64,000 nt of DNA from Flaccisagitta enflata (lineage: Eukaryota; Chaetognatha; Sagittoidea; Aphragmophora): contig OZ231127.1 in assembly GCA_965153355.1 (NCBI GenBank), forward strand, positions 12,090,001-12,154,000. Reading direction: 5' to 3'. Under the pieces are notes generated by a model. It was not told the DNA's origin. It made no database searches and was given only the letters and a program-made list of their open reading frames with translations. The number at the start of each line of letters is the position of its first letter. Positions within the stretch are counted from its first letter, which is position 1. Below, piece by piece: positions 23,257-36,876 of the stretch. The position numbers were made by a program, and so were the translations under genes.

Positions 23257-24360
23257 TTGATGAGTAATGATAACTACCGAGGGATAACCATTTCATCAAT
23301 TGCGTCGAAATTGTTGGAGCATGTGCTAAAAGCCGTGTTTTACGAGTTTCTTCGAACCTCAGATTACCAATTCGGTTTTAAGCGAAATAGTTCAACCACG
23401 CACGCTTTACACTGCCTAAAACAAACGGTAAACTTCTACGTCAACAATGGAAGTAGAGTGTTTTGCGGCTTTTTAGATGCCAGCAAGGCATTCGACAGAG
23501 TCGTGCACGCAGGTTTATTTTTGAAACTCATACAGCGTAAAGTGCCTCTGGTCTTCCTAGACTTGATCATTGCGTGGTACAGTAGTCTGTACTGTCATGT
23601 CAAATGGGGTGATTGTTACAGCGAATGGTTCTTTGTGTCAGCTGGTGTACGACAAGGTGGAGTATTATCACCTGACTTTTATTCCATCTACATCGACGAC
23701 CTAATCAAAGAATTGCTTTCACTTAATGTGGGTTGCTACTTCCTCGCCATTTTTGCAGCGGCATTGTTCTACGCCGACGATATGGCCATCTTAGCGCCAT
23801 CAGTAAAAGGACTTACCACTCTTCTGACCGTCTGTGACAAGTACTGCGCAGAATGGGATGTGCGCCTTAACGCTAAAAAGAGCAAAATTCTCATTTTTGG
23901 CAGAAAACTGGACTCAGTACAGGACATCATTTTGAATGGAAACCGAATCGAAATTGTCAAAGAGTGGATGTATCTTGGAGTCATGCTGAAAAGCGATACA
24001 ATATTCAACTGCTCTGTGACAGATCGCATTAAAAAATTCTATCGCTGTGCAAACGCGATTTTTAGAATTGACGGTCGCTCTAATGACACGGTCATGCTGC
24101 ATCTGATCGAGACTCACTGCGTTCCGTTGCTGACATACGGAATTGAAATTCTGCACATCAAAAATCGAGATGAGAGGAGACAGCTAAGAGTTGCATATAA
24201 CTCAGTGTTTCGAAAAATATTTGGTTACAGATGGTCTGAATCTGTTACCGCGCTACAAGGGTTCCTTGGTCGGCCAACATGGGAACAGTTGACTGAAAAA
24301 AGACAATCAAGCTTCTACTCGAGGATTGTCAATCATCGTTTGGCCAATGCCATGTGTTAA
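23257..24360 (+). pseudogene. Non-LTR retrotransposon reverse transcriptase, 5'-truncated
   Basis: An uninterrupted 367-codon frame ending in TAA. It begins inside the fingers of the RT domain (SNDNYRGITISSIASKLLE) and a TGA closes the frame just upstream, so the apparent TTG start is not a real start. The endonuclease domain and N-terminal RT blocks are missing. Visible blocks: GFKRNSST at 40-47; catalytic LDASKAFDRV at 73-82; GVRQGGVLSP at 130-139 with YIDDL; FYADDMAIL at 171-179, holding the second catalytic Asp pair; LNAKKSKILIFG at 204-215; and WMYLGVML at 237-244 (primer grip). A thumb-like region follows (HCVPLLTYGIEILHIKN). All key Asp residues are kept. The enzyme would copy element RNA at a nicked target. 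The block pattern suits the CR1/L2/Jockey side of the LINE tree, though the clade is not certain. It lies inside a TA-flanked DNA element. Confidence 0.85.
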
Positions 24361-24500
24361 CTTATTCTAACTTTGAACTGATGTCATTGTAACACTTTAA
24401 CTTATTTCTAACTTTGTACTGATGTAATTGTAACGCCTTTGGGTAATTTGCTACACACTGTACTTACTGATCTGTGAATATAATTAAATCATAACAGTGA
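24361..24500 (+). other. Probable LINE 3' untranslated tail
   Basis: Directly after the TAA, a unit of about 40 bases is repeated twice imperfectly (CTAACTTTGAACTGATGTCA at 24367 and CTAACTTTGTACTGATGTAA at 24408). An ATATAATTAAATCATA stretch follows. The exact 3' end and target duplication could not be fixed. Confidence 0.5.
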
Positions 24501-24741
24501 GACTGTTTACTTTTTTGCAAAAACTAAATGAAGATCCAAATTCTTTTTGTTGCCTCTTCAAAGCATCCATCAATGCCTTTATGATTGTTTATCAAACCAA
24601 AAGAATAATTAAGTAAGCATATCTAAACCTTAAGTATTCAGTGTGGTGCAGAAATATACATGCTCGGCAACAAGGCACCCCGCCTAGAAGACAAGAAATC
24701 AACTGGTCCCTTGAGATGCCTTCTAGTGAAGCTTAACTGTA

Positions 24742-25064
24742 CTATAGATCAGCAAATAAAATGATGGATCAACTAATAGCCTTATACAGCAGCACAAAAA
24801 GCTGTGGTGCAAAAATGAAGTATTGAAGGATTTACAGATAAAATTCTCCTTAAATGATAATCATTTGACCATCATGATTAAAATCATTACTGAGCCTAAA
24901 CCGTAAGAGCGAAATACCTCCACAAGGTCAGCTTTTGAAGCACATTGGAAGAGTTTTCAAATAAAATTCAATGCAGGGTTGAAAAATATCTCTGATTAAC
25001 CATATATCCATGTATGATGGAGATCAACTTTGTATCAAATTTTCTGTCGCTACTGCCCATTTCA
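24742..25064. other. No recognised feature
   Basis: AT-rich flank between two mobile elements. Confidence 0.5.
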
Positions 25065-25282
25065 AGTTGTGGACACGCAACTCTATAAGATGCTTTGTCC
25101 GTCCTTCTGTCAGTCCGTCGGACCGTTGGTCCATTCATTGGTAATTATCGAGTGGAAAAACAAGTGTCTTGGATACTTTTTGTGTATGTTTGTGTGTGAG
25201 GGGTAAGGATTGGGGTTTGGATGGGGGTTGGATGCCCCTGCCCACCCATCCGCAACGATATTGTGACCCTGCGTCACTTGTT
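25065..25282 (+). mobile_element. HINE-like element, subfamily A2 (reference copy)
   Basis: Opens AGTTGTGGACACGCAAC, CTCTATAAGATGC and a GTCC/GTCG core. Next come GAGTGGAAAAACAAGTG, a TTTTTGTGTATG block and GGGGTTGGATGCCCCTGCC. It ends with mate ATCCGCAAC, the GTGACCCTGCGTCAC stem and TTGTT. This is the clearest uninterrupted A2 copy. Confidence 0.9.
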
Positions 25283-25289
25283 ATCAAAT

Positions 25290-26815
25290 GCCTCATTTTC
25301 CTCATTTACTACTTTGTTCCATCACTCATTTAGTCCCATCACTCATTTACAGTATGATTTTTCTGAACTGTAACATAAGATGATAACATAGCACAAAAAG
25401 TAGAAGAGCTAGCTATAATCTGAAAAAAACACTTGGAAGATATGAGTTTGCAGATTTTTGATGGTAAATCCCAAGGACTTTTTCCGTTATTTTGATCTGA
25501 TTAACGCATGTGAATGGAAGGGCAGATTCTGCCAAAAAAGGTTGTTTTGTTGTGATTGTCTTTCTGTAAATCGCTCCCATTTCTGAACGGTTTGAGCTAC
25601 AGATCCCCGATTGGTCTCAAATTAAAGATATTTTGATGTAGTTTTAGGAGAAAAACAAAGACAGCGATATTTTCAAAGAGTTATCCCGCCAAACATAAAC
25701 GATTTTGTTGTTTCAGGAAAAATTGTTTGCAGAATTGACTTTCAGTTAACCAAATGCATTCAAAACTCAAAAAAAGTCTGTCTGTTGAGTTTTTCCCAAA
25801 AAGTACTTCAAAATAGCTTTCATTTGGGACCAATCTGGCATCTGTAGCTCAAACCGTTTGGAAATGGGAGCAATTTAAAGAGAAATAGTTCAGCCAATAT
25901 TTCATCAATCTCTTCCATTTTTCCACATTTCTAAATTTCAATCCCAATTAACAAAGTGCGATAGATATCAATTTTCTTTCAAAAAAACCCTTAGAATCTT
26001 TTAGCAAATAACTGCAAACTGTCATCTTCTAAGAGCTTCTTTCAGAATTTGGCTAGCTCTTCTAGTTTTTGCATAATGTTCTCATCTTATGTTACATTTG
26101 AAAAAAATCATACTGTAGTCCCATTGCTCATTCAGTCACATAGCTTGTTTTGTCGCATCGCTCATTTTCTTATCACTTTTTGTATTGAGTACTTGGTCCC
26201 ATTGCTTTTTTTGTCCCTTTTCTCATTTTGGCCCATTGCTCATTTTCTTATCAATTTTCGTATTGAGCACTTGGTCCCATCGCTCATTTAGTTCCAGTTC
26301 TCATTTTGACCCATCACTCATTTTCTCATCGTTTTTTGTACTATTTGTTCCATAATTCATTTTGTCACATCACTTATTTAGTCCCATTGCTCATTTTTGT
26401 CCCATTGCTCATTTAGTCCCGTTGCTCATTTAGTCCCATTGCTCATTTAGTCCCATTGCTCATTTAGTCCCATTGCTCATTTAGTCCTATTGCTCATTTA
26501 GTCCAATTGCTCATTTAGTCTCATTGCTCACTTTGTCCCATTGCTCTTTTTGTCCCATCGCTCGTTTAGTTCCCTTTCTCATTTAGTCCCATTGTTCACT
26601 TTGTCCCATTGCTCACTTTGTCCCATTGCTCACTTTGTCCCATTGCTCATTTAGTCCCATTGCTCATTTAGTCCCATTGCTCATTTAGTCCCATTGCTCA
26701 TTCACTCTCATTGCCCATTTAGTCCCATTGCTCATTTAGTCCCATTGCTCATTTAGTCCCAATGCTCATTTAGTCTCATTGCTTACTTTGTCCCATTGCT
26801 CACTTTGTCCTAACG
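25290..26815 (+). repeat. 17-bp minisatellite (GTCCCATTGCTCATTTA)n, split by an insertion
   Basis: Units at 25290-25349 and 26116-26815. The densest run is 26380-26815 (about 25 units). Variants read CACTTTGTCC or CATCACTC. The fold-back element at 25350-26115 splits the array. Confidence 0.95.
25350..26115. mobile_element. TA-flanked fold-back element with arms of about 300 bp
   Basis: Both ends read CAGTATGATTTTT inward and are flanked by TA (25348-25349 and 26116-26117). The arms match over about 300 bases, including GTAACATAAGATGA, AGAAGAGCTAG, CAGTTTGCAG-like words and GTAGCTCAAACCGTT. The empty site is the 17-bp minisatellite unit itself, CTCATTTAGTCCCATTG. No coding frame. Related arm sequence occurs at 60-300, 52840-53060, 56250-56350 and 63290-63720. 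Confidence 0.88.
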
Positions 26816-26895
26816 GCCTCTGTCTCATTACGACCAACCGTCGGCTTTGAATGTCACGTGATTGCCCCAAATTTGTGTGTTTACTTTTAACGACC

Positions 26896-27335
26896 AGAAA
26901 GCGGAGGAACGGAAGTCTTTCTGTGTGGAAGACCAAAGCTAGCAACCGGGAGTGAACAACTGAACATGGTTTCCAATCATTTATCAGTCTCTCTGTGTGG
27001 AAGACCAAAGCTAGCAACCGGGAGACCAAAGCTAGGAGTCGGGAGTGAACATGGTTTCCAATTAGTCACCAGTCTTTGTGTGAAACACCAAAGCTATCAA
27101 CCAGGAGTGAACAACTGAATATGGCTTCCAATCATTTATCAGTCTCTCTGTGTGGATGACCAAAACTAGCAACCGGGAGTCAACATGGCTTCCAATCAGT
27201 TATCAGTCTTTCTGTGTGGGAGACAAAAGCTAGCAATTGGGAGTCAACATGGCTTCCAATCAGTTATCAGTCTTTCTGTGTGGACAAAAGACAAAAGTTA
27301 GAAGCCGGGAGTCAACATGGTTTCTAATCCCTCTT
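26896..27335 (+). repeat. Minisatellite of about 65-85 bp, six units
   Basis: Units begin CAGTCTTTCTGTGTGG and continue with ACCAAAGCTAGCAACCGGGA, GTCAACATGG and TTCCAATCAGTTAT. The second unit contains an internal duplication of ACCAAAGCTAG. Confidence 0.9.
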
Positions 27336-27416
27336 TTTCAGTTATACATGTTTTTAAAAGCTAGAATTACTGATAGATACTCAAAATAGTTACTCAAAAT
27401 AGTTACTCAAAATCTG

Positions 27417-27533
27417 TTTTATGGAAAACTAGGAGTGATGCGCGTAGTAACTAGTCAGTGAGGGCTCACAAGGCCCTCTTCCATTTATTTTAGTTTGGGT
27501 ATAGTGAGGGATGTTGTTCCACCTATCATACGG
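27417..27533 (+). repeat. Dispersed repeat L, copy with extra 46 bases
   Basis: Matches 48196-48270 in the opposite orientation: TTATGGAAAA, TAGGAGTG, TGCGCGTA, AACTAGTCAGTGAGGG, TTGTTCCACCTATCATAC. This copy has about 46 extra bases bounded by a repeated AGTGAGGG, so either an insertion here or a deletion between repeats in the other copy. Confidence 0.8.
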
Positions 27534-28140
27534 AATCGTCAAAATCAACCATAACACTGTGTTATCTTGAAAGACTCCAATCAAATTTAGTCGGCTGTTT
27601 ACTTCCAGTATCATTTACTATCTCCAACTTATGAAGAAAATTCAATTCCTCATCAAAGCTACACATTTTATCTTTTACAAAATCCAAGATTCAAGAAGAG
27701 ATACTGTAAAATTCACTGCACTATCACATCAAATACAAACTTCAAAAAATCTATGATAATGACAATCAATGTTTCACTCCCCCTTCCTACCAACTCCATG
27801 CGTTTGATCCTTTACGATGCCCATAACAGGTCTCGATTTGCACCTGCTTACCAACACACATGAACACACACAAAGACATAGAATGACAAAAAAAAAGAAT
27901 CGTTTTAGAGTTCAAGTGCAGACCAATAGTTTTGTTTCTCTCTCGACAAATGGCATATATACCGCCTGTAGTAAGTTTCGGAATGGCCGCTTTTAAAAAA
28001 CAAAACCATCCTCCTCCTTCTCCTTCTCCTTCTCCTCCTCCTCCATCTCCCTTGTGACCAGCCCCACATCTGTAAAATGATTATACAAACTGTCGGGTTT
28101 TTTCCTTTTCACTCTTTTCGCTCTTTTCACTCTTTTCAAT
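27534..28140. other. No recognised gene
   Basis: AT-rich, with a short (CTTCTC)n patch at 28010-28045. Confidence 0.5.
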
Positions 28141-28598
<458 letters not shown>

Positions 28599-28765
28599 TG
28601 TCGCAGACACTCGACTCTATAAGCCGCTTTTGAGTCGGTCCGTTGATCAGTCACATTTGTCCATCTAGTGCGTTTTTTTTTTTGCCACGCCGCCCTGCCA
28701 AATATTGAGTGGCCCCCTACATCACTTCCCCTGTCCACCCGTCTGTGACTGAGGATGCCGTGTAG
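28599..28765 (+). mobile_element. HINE-like element, A/C intermediate
   Basis: After T6: TGTCGCAGACACTCGAC, CTCTATAAGCCGC and a short GTCGGTCCGTTG core. The far end has ACCCGTCTGTGAC (mate of GTCGCAGAC with one mismatch) and GCCGTGTAGCACC. The terminal CTTGTT has decayed. Confidence 0.75.
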
Positions 28766-29518
28766 CACCTGTGCACGAATTATTGCATAAACTTCTTAAG
28801 ATTGTCAAAACTAAATGAAAAGAAATCGATGATTTGGTTTTCACTATCAGTTAGTACATTAGATATGCTTCATTTTGCTCATGAATGATATCTTTATTGA
28901 TTAAAACAAAGCCGAGTTAATTAGTTAATTAGCTTAATTAGTGAAAACATCTATACCCTGCCCGGCACTGCAAAATACCAGAAAAAACATCATTATCTTT
29001 TTAAAGCATCCTAAAATCTCTTTGAATATGGATACAAACATGCGGATTGCGCCACTAATTAGATCTTGAGTTCTAGTTTATTAATCTCATGAATTTTAAG
29101 TTCAATTTCTAAATAAAAGGGTTCAAATATTGGTGTCAAAGTAACTAAAAAGTTGACATTATGAACACAACCACATCCCAGTTGTGAAAAATCAATCAAT
29201 CTTGCAACTCCCAAAAAAGGATTAAAAATCGTCTTTCTGTCTTGTTTTAGCTAGTATTACTATAGAAATAACTAAAACCGATCAAATATGTGAATTCAGT
29301 TTCGCAGAATGTGAAAAATATAGTTGATTGTCAAATTGTTGCAATTACTGATGCACAGGTGATATCTGGCCTTGTCTTTCCTCCTCTCCCTTTCTAGATG
29401 AATTACAGAGCAAAACTCCCGCGAATATATTTTCCCTCTACAAATGTAAAAAAAAAATATTGTTGAAAAAATATGGAGAAAAGAATGAGCCAAAGAGCGA
29501 ACTCGATGGACAAAGAGA

Positions 29519-29521
<3 letters not shown>
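28766..29521. other. No recognised feature
   Basis: AT-rich sequence, including TTAATTAG repeats near 28915-28940. No gene seen. Confidence 0.5.
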
Positions 29522-30468
<947 letters not shown>

Positions 30469-30795
30469 TTGGTAATTATTCTGTTGGTTAACAAGCCGCT
30501 TCAGCGCTTCTCCACTCGTCTTTTTTTTTTCTTTCTTTCTTTTCTTTCTTTTTTTTCTTTTTCTTCACCTTTTTTTTTCTTTTTTTGCGTTATTCAAACT
30601 CCCGTCGCATTGGGACATTTTTCAAATCTACCTCGTTAGTTTTTTACAACAGACATTCGCTTCGTTTAGAGAATTTAAATGATTTTCAGAAAAAATAGAA
30701 AGAAAAACAGCTCGCAACTGTCATGGAAACGCAACATTGCGTGCGACGTACAAAATAAATTTGCAAAGGCACAAAAAAGAGAGAGAACGACGACA
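30469..30795. other. T-rich flank; no gene
   Basis: TTTTCTTTC-rich sequence, then mixed sequence before the (CAA)n array. Confidence 0.5.
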
Positions 30796-31794
<999 letters not shown>

Positions 31795-32060
31795 CGTGCG
31801 TTCTTTTGAGGCTCTGAATGAGGCTCTTCCCTATGTCCGTCGGTCCGTTAGTCCGTCAGTCCGTCAGTCCGTCGACCCACGACACAGGTTAAATAGTGTG
31901 AAAACGATCAGGCTATCATGGAGCCTGCTATTTACGATACTGCTATTTTGGAGGCTGCAATTTCTGATGCGCTTTAATTTCATGTATCCCGAATTTCCGC
32001 CCCCGCCCAACCTCTTGCGACGTGCTTTTGTACCCAGGATGGTCGTTAATTCAACAAACG
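31795..32060 (+). mobile_element. Degenerate HINE-like copy
   Basis: TGAGGCTC and a GTCCGTCGGTCCGTTAGTCC core, then CCGCCCCCGCCCAACCTC and GCGACGTGC near the far end. The hairpin is not recognisable. Boundaries are approximate. Confidence 0.45.
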
Positions 32061-32189
32061 CGTTTCCTGACACCGGACCATAGCGCGGTAAATCTGAGAA
32101 TTGAATGATTCAGTGTACAATTTTTATTGTTCCATTTTGGCGAATGTTTGACAAGAACGACTCAATGGACCGATGTGAGGGACTGTCGA

Positions 32190-32475
32190 AACGAACTTAT
32201 GTGACAGACCGACGTAACTGATCGATTAATGAACTGACAGGACGGACCGACATGATAAACCGACGTGACAGACCAACAGAATGGACATATGTGACGGAAG
32301 AACATGATGGACCGACGTGACAGACCAACAGAATGGACATATGTGACGGAAGGACGAGGCGGATCAAGAGAATGGACATATGTGACGGGCAGCCAGACAG
32401 ACGGACGAGGCGGATCAAGAGAATGGACACGTGTGACGAGCAGACAGACAGACAGACGAGGCGGATCAACGCAAC
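32190..32475 (+). repeat. Minisatellite (AGAATGGACATATGTGACGG)
   Basis: Units of about 53-60 bases: GACCGACGTGACAGACC, then AACAGAATGGACATATGTG, later GAGGCGGATCAAGAGAATGG. About five units. Confidence 0.85.
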
Positions 32476-32775
32476 TCATCAACACAGCGGAGTATGGACC
32501 AGCATGACAGACCGACGGACCGACGGACCGACTGTGTGGGTTTCCATATTCTCACGTTTTCCGATCGATAAAAAGACAACATTTGCAAAGGAATTTGTTT
32601 GCCATAAAAATGCCACAACAATTCTTTTGTTTGTCTTATCATTAATGATCACAAACAATCTCCAATTCAAATTCATATTGGAGAGCGAACGGCTAATCTT
32701 GTTTTTCATGATATTGTGATGTTAAAATGGAATTATGATTGAAAAAAGACTTCTCTCGTGATCAATTGAATTTCA

Positions 32776-33025
32776 AGTTGCGGACACGCCACTCTAAAAG
32801 AGGCTTTGTCTGTTTGTTGGTCCGTCTGTCCGTTGGTCCTTGGGTCATGCTCAAGTTGAAAGTGCGAAAACGCGCATTTGTGGCGCTGCAGTCGTGATAC
32901 TGTATGAACGATAGCGTGGGTGGAGGAGGATGTGAACGGGGGTAGTACGCCCCGACCCACCCGACCCACCCGCCCCACCCCGACTCACCCGCCTGAAGCG
33001 ATCATGAAACCCCGCGTCTTTTGTT
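32776..33025 (+). mobile_element. HINE-like element, subfamily A2
   Basis: Opens AGTTGCGGACACGCCAC (second arm with one mismatch), CTCTAAAAGAGGC and a GTCC/GTTG core. The far half has a CCCACCCGACCCACCCGCCC expansion. It ends ATGAAACCCCGCGTCTTTTG-TT, aligning with the GTGACCCTGCGTCAC-TTGTT end of other copies. Confidence 0.8.
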
Positions 33026-33394
33026 CGATGGAAAGAACATCTGGCAAAATAAAATTCCAACGAAGCTGGTTTGAAATTCAGTCATTCAATACTTCAAGTT
33101 TTAAGTGACAATGCTGCCAAATAGGGTGGTAGCCAGGTGGCCCGCCCTAATTCATATCTTCTTTTTCCATTAACCACGCTCGTTTTGAAAAGCGGCAAAA
33201 CCTGGTTTGGGTAGTGCGTAGTGAGGTAATCTTCACACCTTTCTCTGTATATAGCCATGATAAAAAAGCATCAGACAATTTATATTTCAAGATGACAGTT
33301 CTCTTCAAATGCACTCTTAAGACTCAAGACTTGAGAGTGTGAAGTGAGAGTGTTTATCTCAATTCCCACGTTATTGAAACACGGCTCGTCCTCA
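33026..33394. other. No recognised feature
   Basis: Mixed AT-rich sequence without a gene. Confidence 0.5.
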
Positions 33395-33495
33395 AAAGCT
33401 CCTCCTCAGAAGATCCTCCTCAAAAGCTCCTCCTCAGAAGCTCCTCCTCAAAAGCTCCTCCTCAGAAGCTCCTCCTCAGAAGCTCCACCTCGGCT
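33395..33495 (+). repeat. 12- to 15-bp tandem repeat (AGCTCCTCCTCA)
   Basis: About seven units of CTCCTCAGAAG and CTCCTCAAAAG. The 123-codon frame across it depends on the period. Confidence 0.9.
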
Positions 33496-33554
33496 TTTGA
33501 TCGGAAGAATTTCGTCACTCTTACACTTTTCAGAGGAGGTCCGCTTTCTACTCT

Positions 33555-34052
33555 GGGCCTGTTTCTACGTGAGACAAACGCCTTTAATAAGGACCACTTG
33601 GCCGCTCGCATTGTTCGTTCGCTCGCAACATTCCCTTGGCCTCGCTTTTCCTATGCTTTATGATAGACTCACTATACATATGGGCTATATATATGGCTTT
33701 ACTTCTCTGCTTTGACCATTCACTCACTCTGCTCACTCCCTCATGGATTGGTTGAAATTCATGGTGAACATGTTGTAAACATAATTGATGGCAATTATTG
33801 TGATTGTTACAAGAAACATGCCCATTATACATGAGTTCAAGCTGTAAATGTGATTAACAGGAATTATCAATTGGAATTGTTCTTGTTACTACAAACACGC
33901 CCATCATATATGAGTTCACACTGTAGACATGATTGATGGGAATTATCGTGATTGTTCTTGTTACTAGAAACACGCCCATCATATATGAGTTCAAGCTGTA
34001 AACGTGATTAACGGGAATTATCGCGATCATTATCCTCACTAGAAACACGCCC
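33555..34052 (+). mobile_element. PIF/Harbinger-like MITE with four iterated right ends
   Basis: Left end GGGCCTGTTTCTACG, then CCGCTCGCATTGTTCGTTCG and TTGAAATTCATG as in other copies. The right-end segment is then repeated in tandem: ends (GAAACATGCCC, CAAACACGCCC, GAAACACGCCC, GAAACACGCCC) fall at 33823, 33902, 33977 and 34052, with periods of 79, 75 and 75 bases. Units share GGGAATTATCGTGATTG and ATATATGAGTTCA. Confidence 0.85.
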
Positions 34053-34156
34053 TTTGTCTTCATCTTTGCTCACACAGTAACACACTTGAGATACTTCTCT
34101 ACTACGGACTTTTCTCTCTCTCTTCTATTCGTTTTTTTTTTTCTTACGGTCTTTTT

Positions 34157-34406
34157 GGGTGTGCTTCCAGTCGCAGACAATCGCGTTTTTAATGGGCCAC
34201 TCGGTCGCTTGCTACGTTCATTCGCTCGCACCACTCACTCAGCTCTGCAGCTCTGCAGTGCTTTGCTCGCTCTCTCCGTTCACAGGCTCGCTCACTCACT
34301 TCGCACTCTGCCTCGTGGGGTGGTTGAAATTCTTGAATATGTGTTCACGCTGAAAATGTGTTTCACAGGATCAAACGCGGTTTTGGTCGTCAGCAGAAAC
34401 ACGCCC
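34157..34406 (+). mobile_element. PIF/Harbinger-like MITE, copy with TTT duplication
   Basis: GGGTGTGCTTCCAGTCGCAG at left, CAGCAGAAACACGCCC at right, and the family interior (GACAATCGCG, TTGCTACGTTCATTCGCTCG, GTGTTCACGCTGAAAA). TTT lies on both sides. It starts about 100 bases after the previous copy. Confidence 0.85.
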
Positions 34407-34484
34407 TTTGTTTGAATTGGTTCTGCTTCTTTATAAAGAGGAATCCACTCAATCAACTCCGACAAAAGCCCCACACCGCGAACC

Positions 34485-34488
<4 letters not shown>

Positions 34489-34579
<91 letters not shown>

Positions 34580-34640
34580 GGACGGACGGGAGGACGAGTG
34601 GATGAACGGACGGATGGATAGATAGAGACAGAGAGAGTAA
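34489..34640 (+). repeat. (GA)n grading into (GACG)n
   Basis: GA to 34577, then GACGGACGGACGG and GGATGGATAGATAG. Confidence 0.97.
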
Positions 34641-35377
<737 letters not shown>

Positions 35378-35381
<4 letters not shown>

Positions 35382-35723
35382 AGAGAGAGAGTGTGAATGT
35401 AAAATTCCGAGCATGTATTTCGCTCCATCGGCAAATTTAAAAGATGAGGCTGGATCCCGCCCATATTTTTCCAAGTGGCATTGAATGCCGATATTTCCCA
35501 AGCTACAGATAGTATATCCCTTGTCTGAATATATCTCTCGGCGTCGTCTGCCTATTTTCCTGCCTGCCTGTCTGCCTGCCTGTCTGCCTGTCTGTCGGTC
35601 TACAATTTGTCCACTTTTCCGTGGCTTAGCGTGATTTTCTTCGACTCTCTGATTTTATCACTCAGACGTTTCACGCTCATTTGTCCTCCCTAATTCTTTA
35701 TGAATGTCTTTTTTTGTCTTTCT

Positions 35724-35727
<4 letters not shown>
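35378..35727. other. No gene; short (CTGC/CTGT)n patch
   Basis: CCTGCCTGCCTGTCTGCC-type repeats at 35562-35603, otherwise mixed sequence. Confidence 0.6.

Positions 35728-35775
<48 letters not shown>
35728..35775 (+). repeat. (TC)n microsatellite
   Basis: About 24 TC units. Confidence 0.97.
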
Positions 35776-35781
<6 letters not shown>

Positions 35782-35869
35782 AATTCACCCACGTTTCATA
35801 GAGCACATCCTGCATCATCTCACATCATGCATAAAAATTGACGGTCTCCAAACGTTTTCTGTCGATGGT

Positions 35870-36305
35870 ACTGCGCACAGTGAGATGGTTCTGCACAGTA
35901 CACCGGGTGGGATGGCACAGCGGGATGGTTCTGTACAGTAGGCGCGGTGAGATGGTTCTGCACAGTGCGCACAGTGGGATGGTTCTGCGTAGTGGGCATG
36001 GTGAGATGGTTCTGCACAGTGCGCACAGTGAGAAGGTACTGCACAGTGTGCACAGTGGGATGATGCTGCACAGTGCGCATAGTGAGATAGTTATGCACAG
36101 GGCGCACAGTGAGATGGTTCTGCACAGTGCGCACAATGAGATGGTATGGCACAGTGCGCTCGGTGAGATGGTACTGCACAGTGCTTATGGTGAGATGGTG
36201 CGGCAAAGTGCGCACGGTGGGATGGTACTGCATAGTGCACAGGGTGGAATGGTACTACACAGTGCCACGGTGGCATGGCACTGCACAGTGCGCACGGTGG
36301 GATGG
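35870..36305 (+). repeat. 27-bp minisatellite (GCACAGTGCGCACAGTGAGATGG)
   Basis: About 16 units with TTCTGCACAGTGCGC and GTGAGATGGT cores and many point variants. Since 27 is divisible by three, open frames occur on both strands (137 and 181 codons). They are artefacts. Confidence 0.95.
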
Positions 36306-36876
36306 GAAAAATGGTCTTGTTCAATCATTGGTCTGCCATTGTCTGTGTTGTTTTACCGCTGTCAGTGTCACAAACCATATTGAAATATGGTGGGAGTTAA
36401 AGCCCCAGAAAGAATAAGAGTATGTAGCAAGAAGGGATTAGGCCCTTACCAAGCGACCATTCCAAACTGCATTGCCGAGCAGTACTATCCCTGTAAAAGC
36501 AAATTGCATGAAATTCATACTGCGAACAGTATACGCTCTTAATTCTTAAAGCTCGGTGGTAGTTTATATTTTCTCATTTCTCCCTTTATGACATGTACAT
36601 TTACCGCTGATGTATATAAAAAAGAATCGTTTTTCTTTTTTTTCATTTTATTTTTCTGAAAATTTTCTTGATGTTATGTCAAATCTCAATATGACATTTC
36701 ATGTTCTTCAATGTCTTTTCGTGTTTCTGCAAACAGAAAAAAAAAGGTATAGATAAAAAAGAATAAAGAATGAGGTCTTAGTTTTGTGGTAATGGGAGGA
36801 GCGATATTTCCAACTCTTTCAATTTTCTAAAAAGGAAAAGGTAGAAAAAGAAGAAAACAACTAGTCATGCACGGAT
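36306..36876. other. No recognised feature
   Basis: AT-rich sequence with poly-T near 36640. No gene. Confidence 0.5.

Larger units (their letters stand above)
22689..24739. mobile_element. TA-flanked element (pogo/Tigger-like ends) hosting a LINE piece
   Basis: Left end CAGTCGAGCTTCACTAGA (22689). Right end, complemented, CAGTTAAGCTTCACTAGA (24739). Both are bounded by TA (22687-22688 and 24740-24741). Sub-terminal AAGGCA and CCCCGC words recur inward from both ends. TA targets and CAGT-type ends with an internal GCTTCACTA phrase suit Tc1/mariner pogo-like elements. No transposase frame remains. A 5'-truncated LINE reverse transcriptase occupies 23257-24500. Confidence 0.7.

Noticed and set aside
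23257-23262. TTG/ATG as a true start of the reverse transcriptase
   Set aside because: The protein begins in the middle of a conserved RT block and a stop lies just upstream. The 5' part is missing.
35838-36383. 181-codon frame of repeated HSGMVLHSAHSEM-like units
   Set aside because: The 27-bp minisatellite period is a multiple of three, and both strands are open. No start context or domain.
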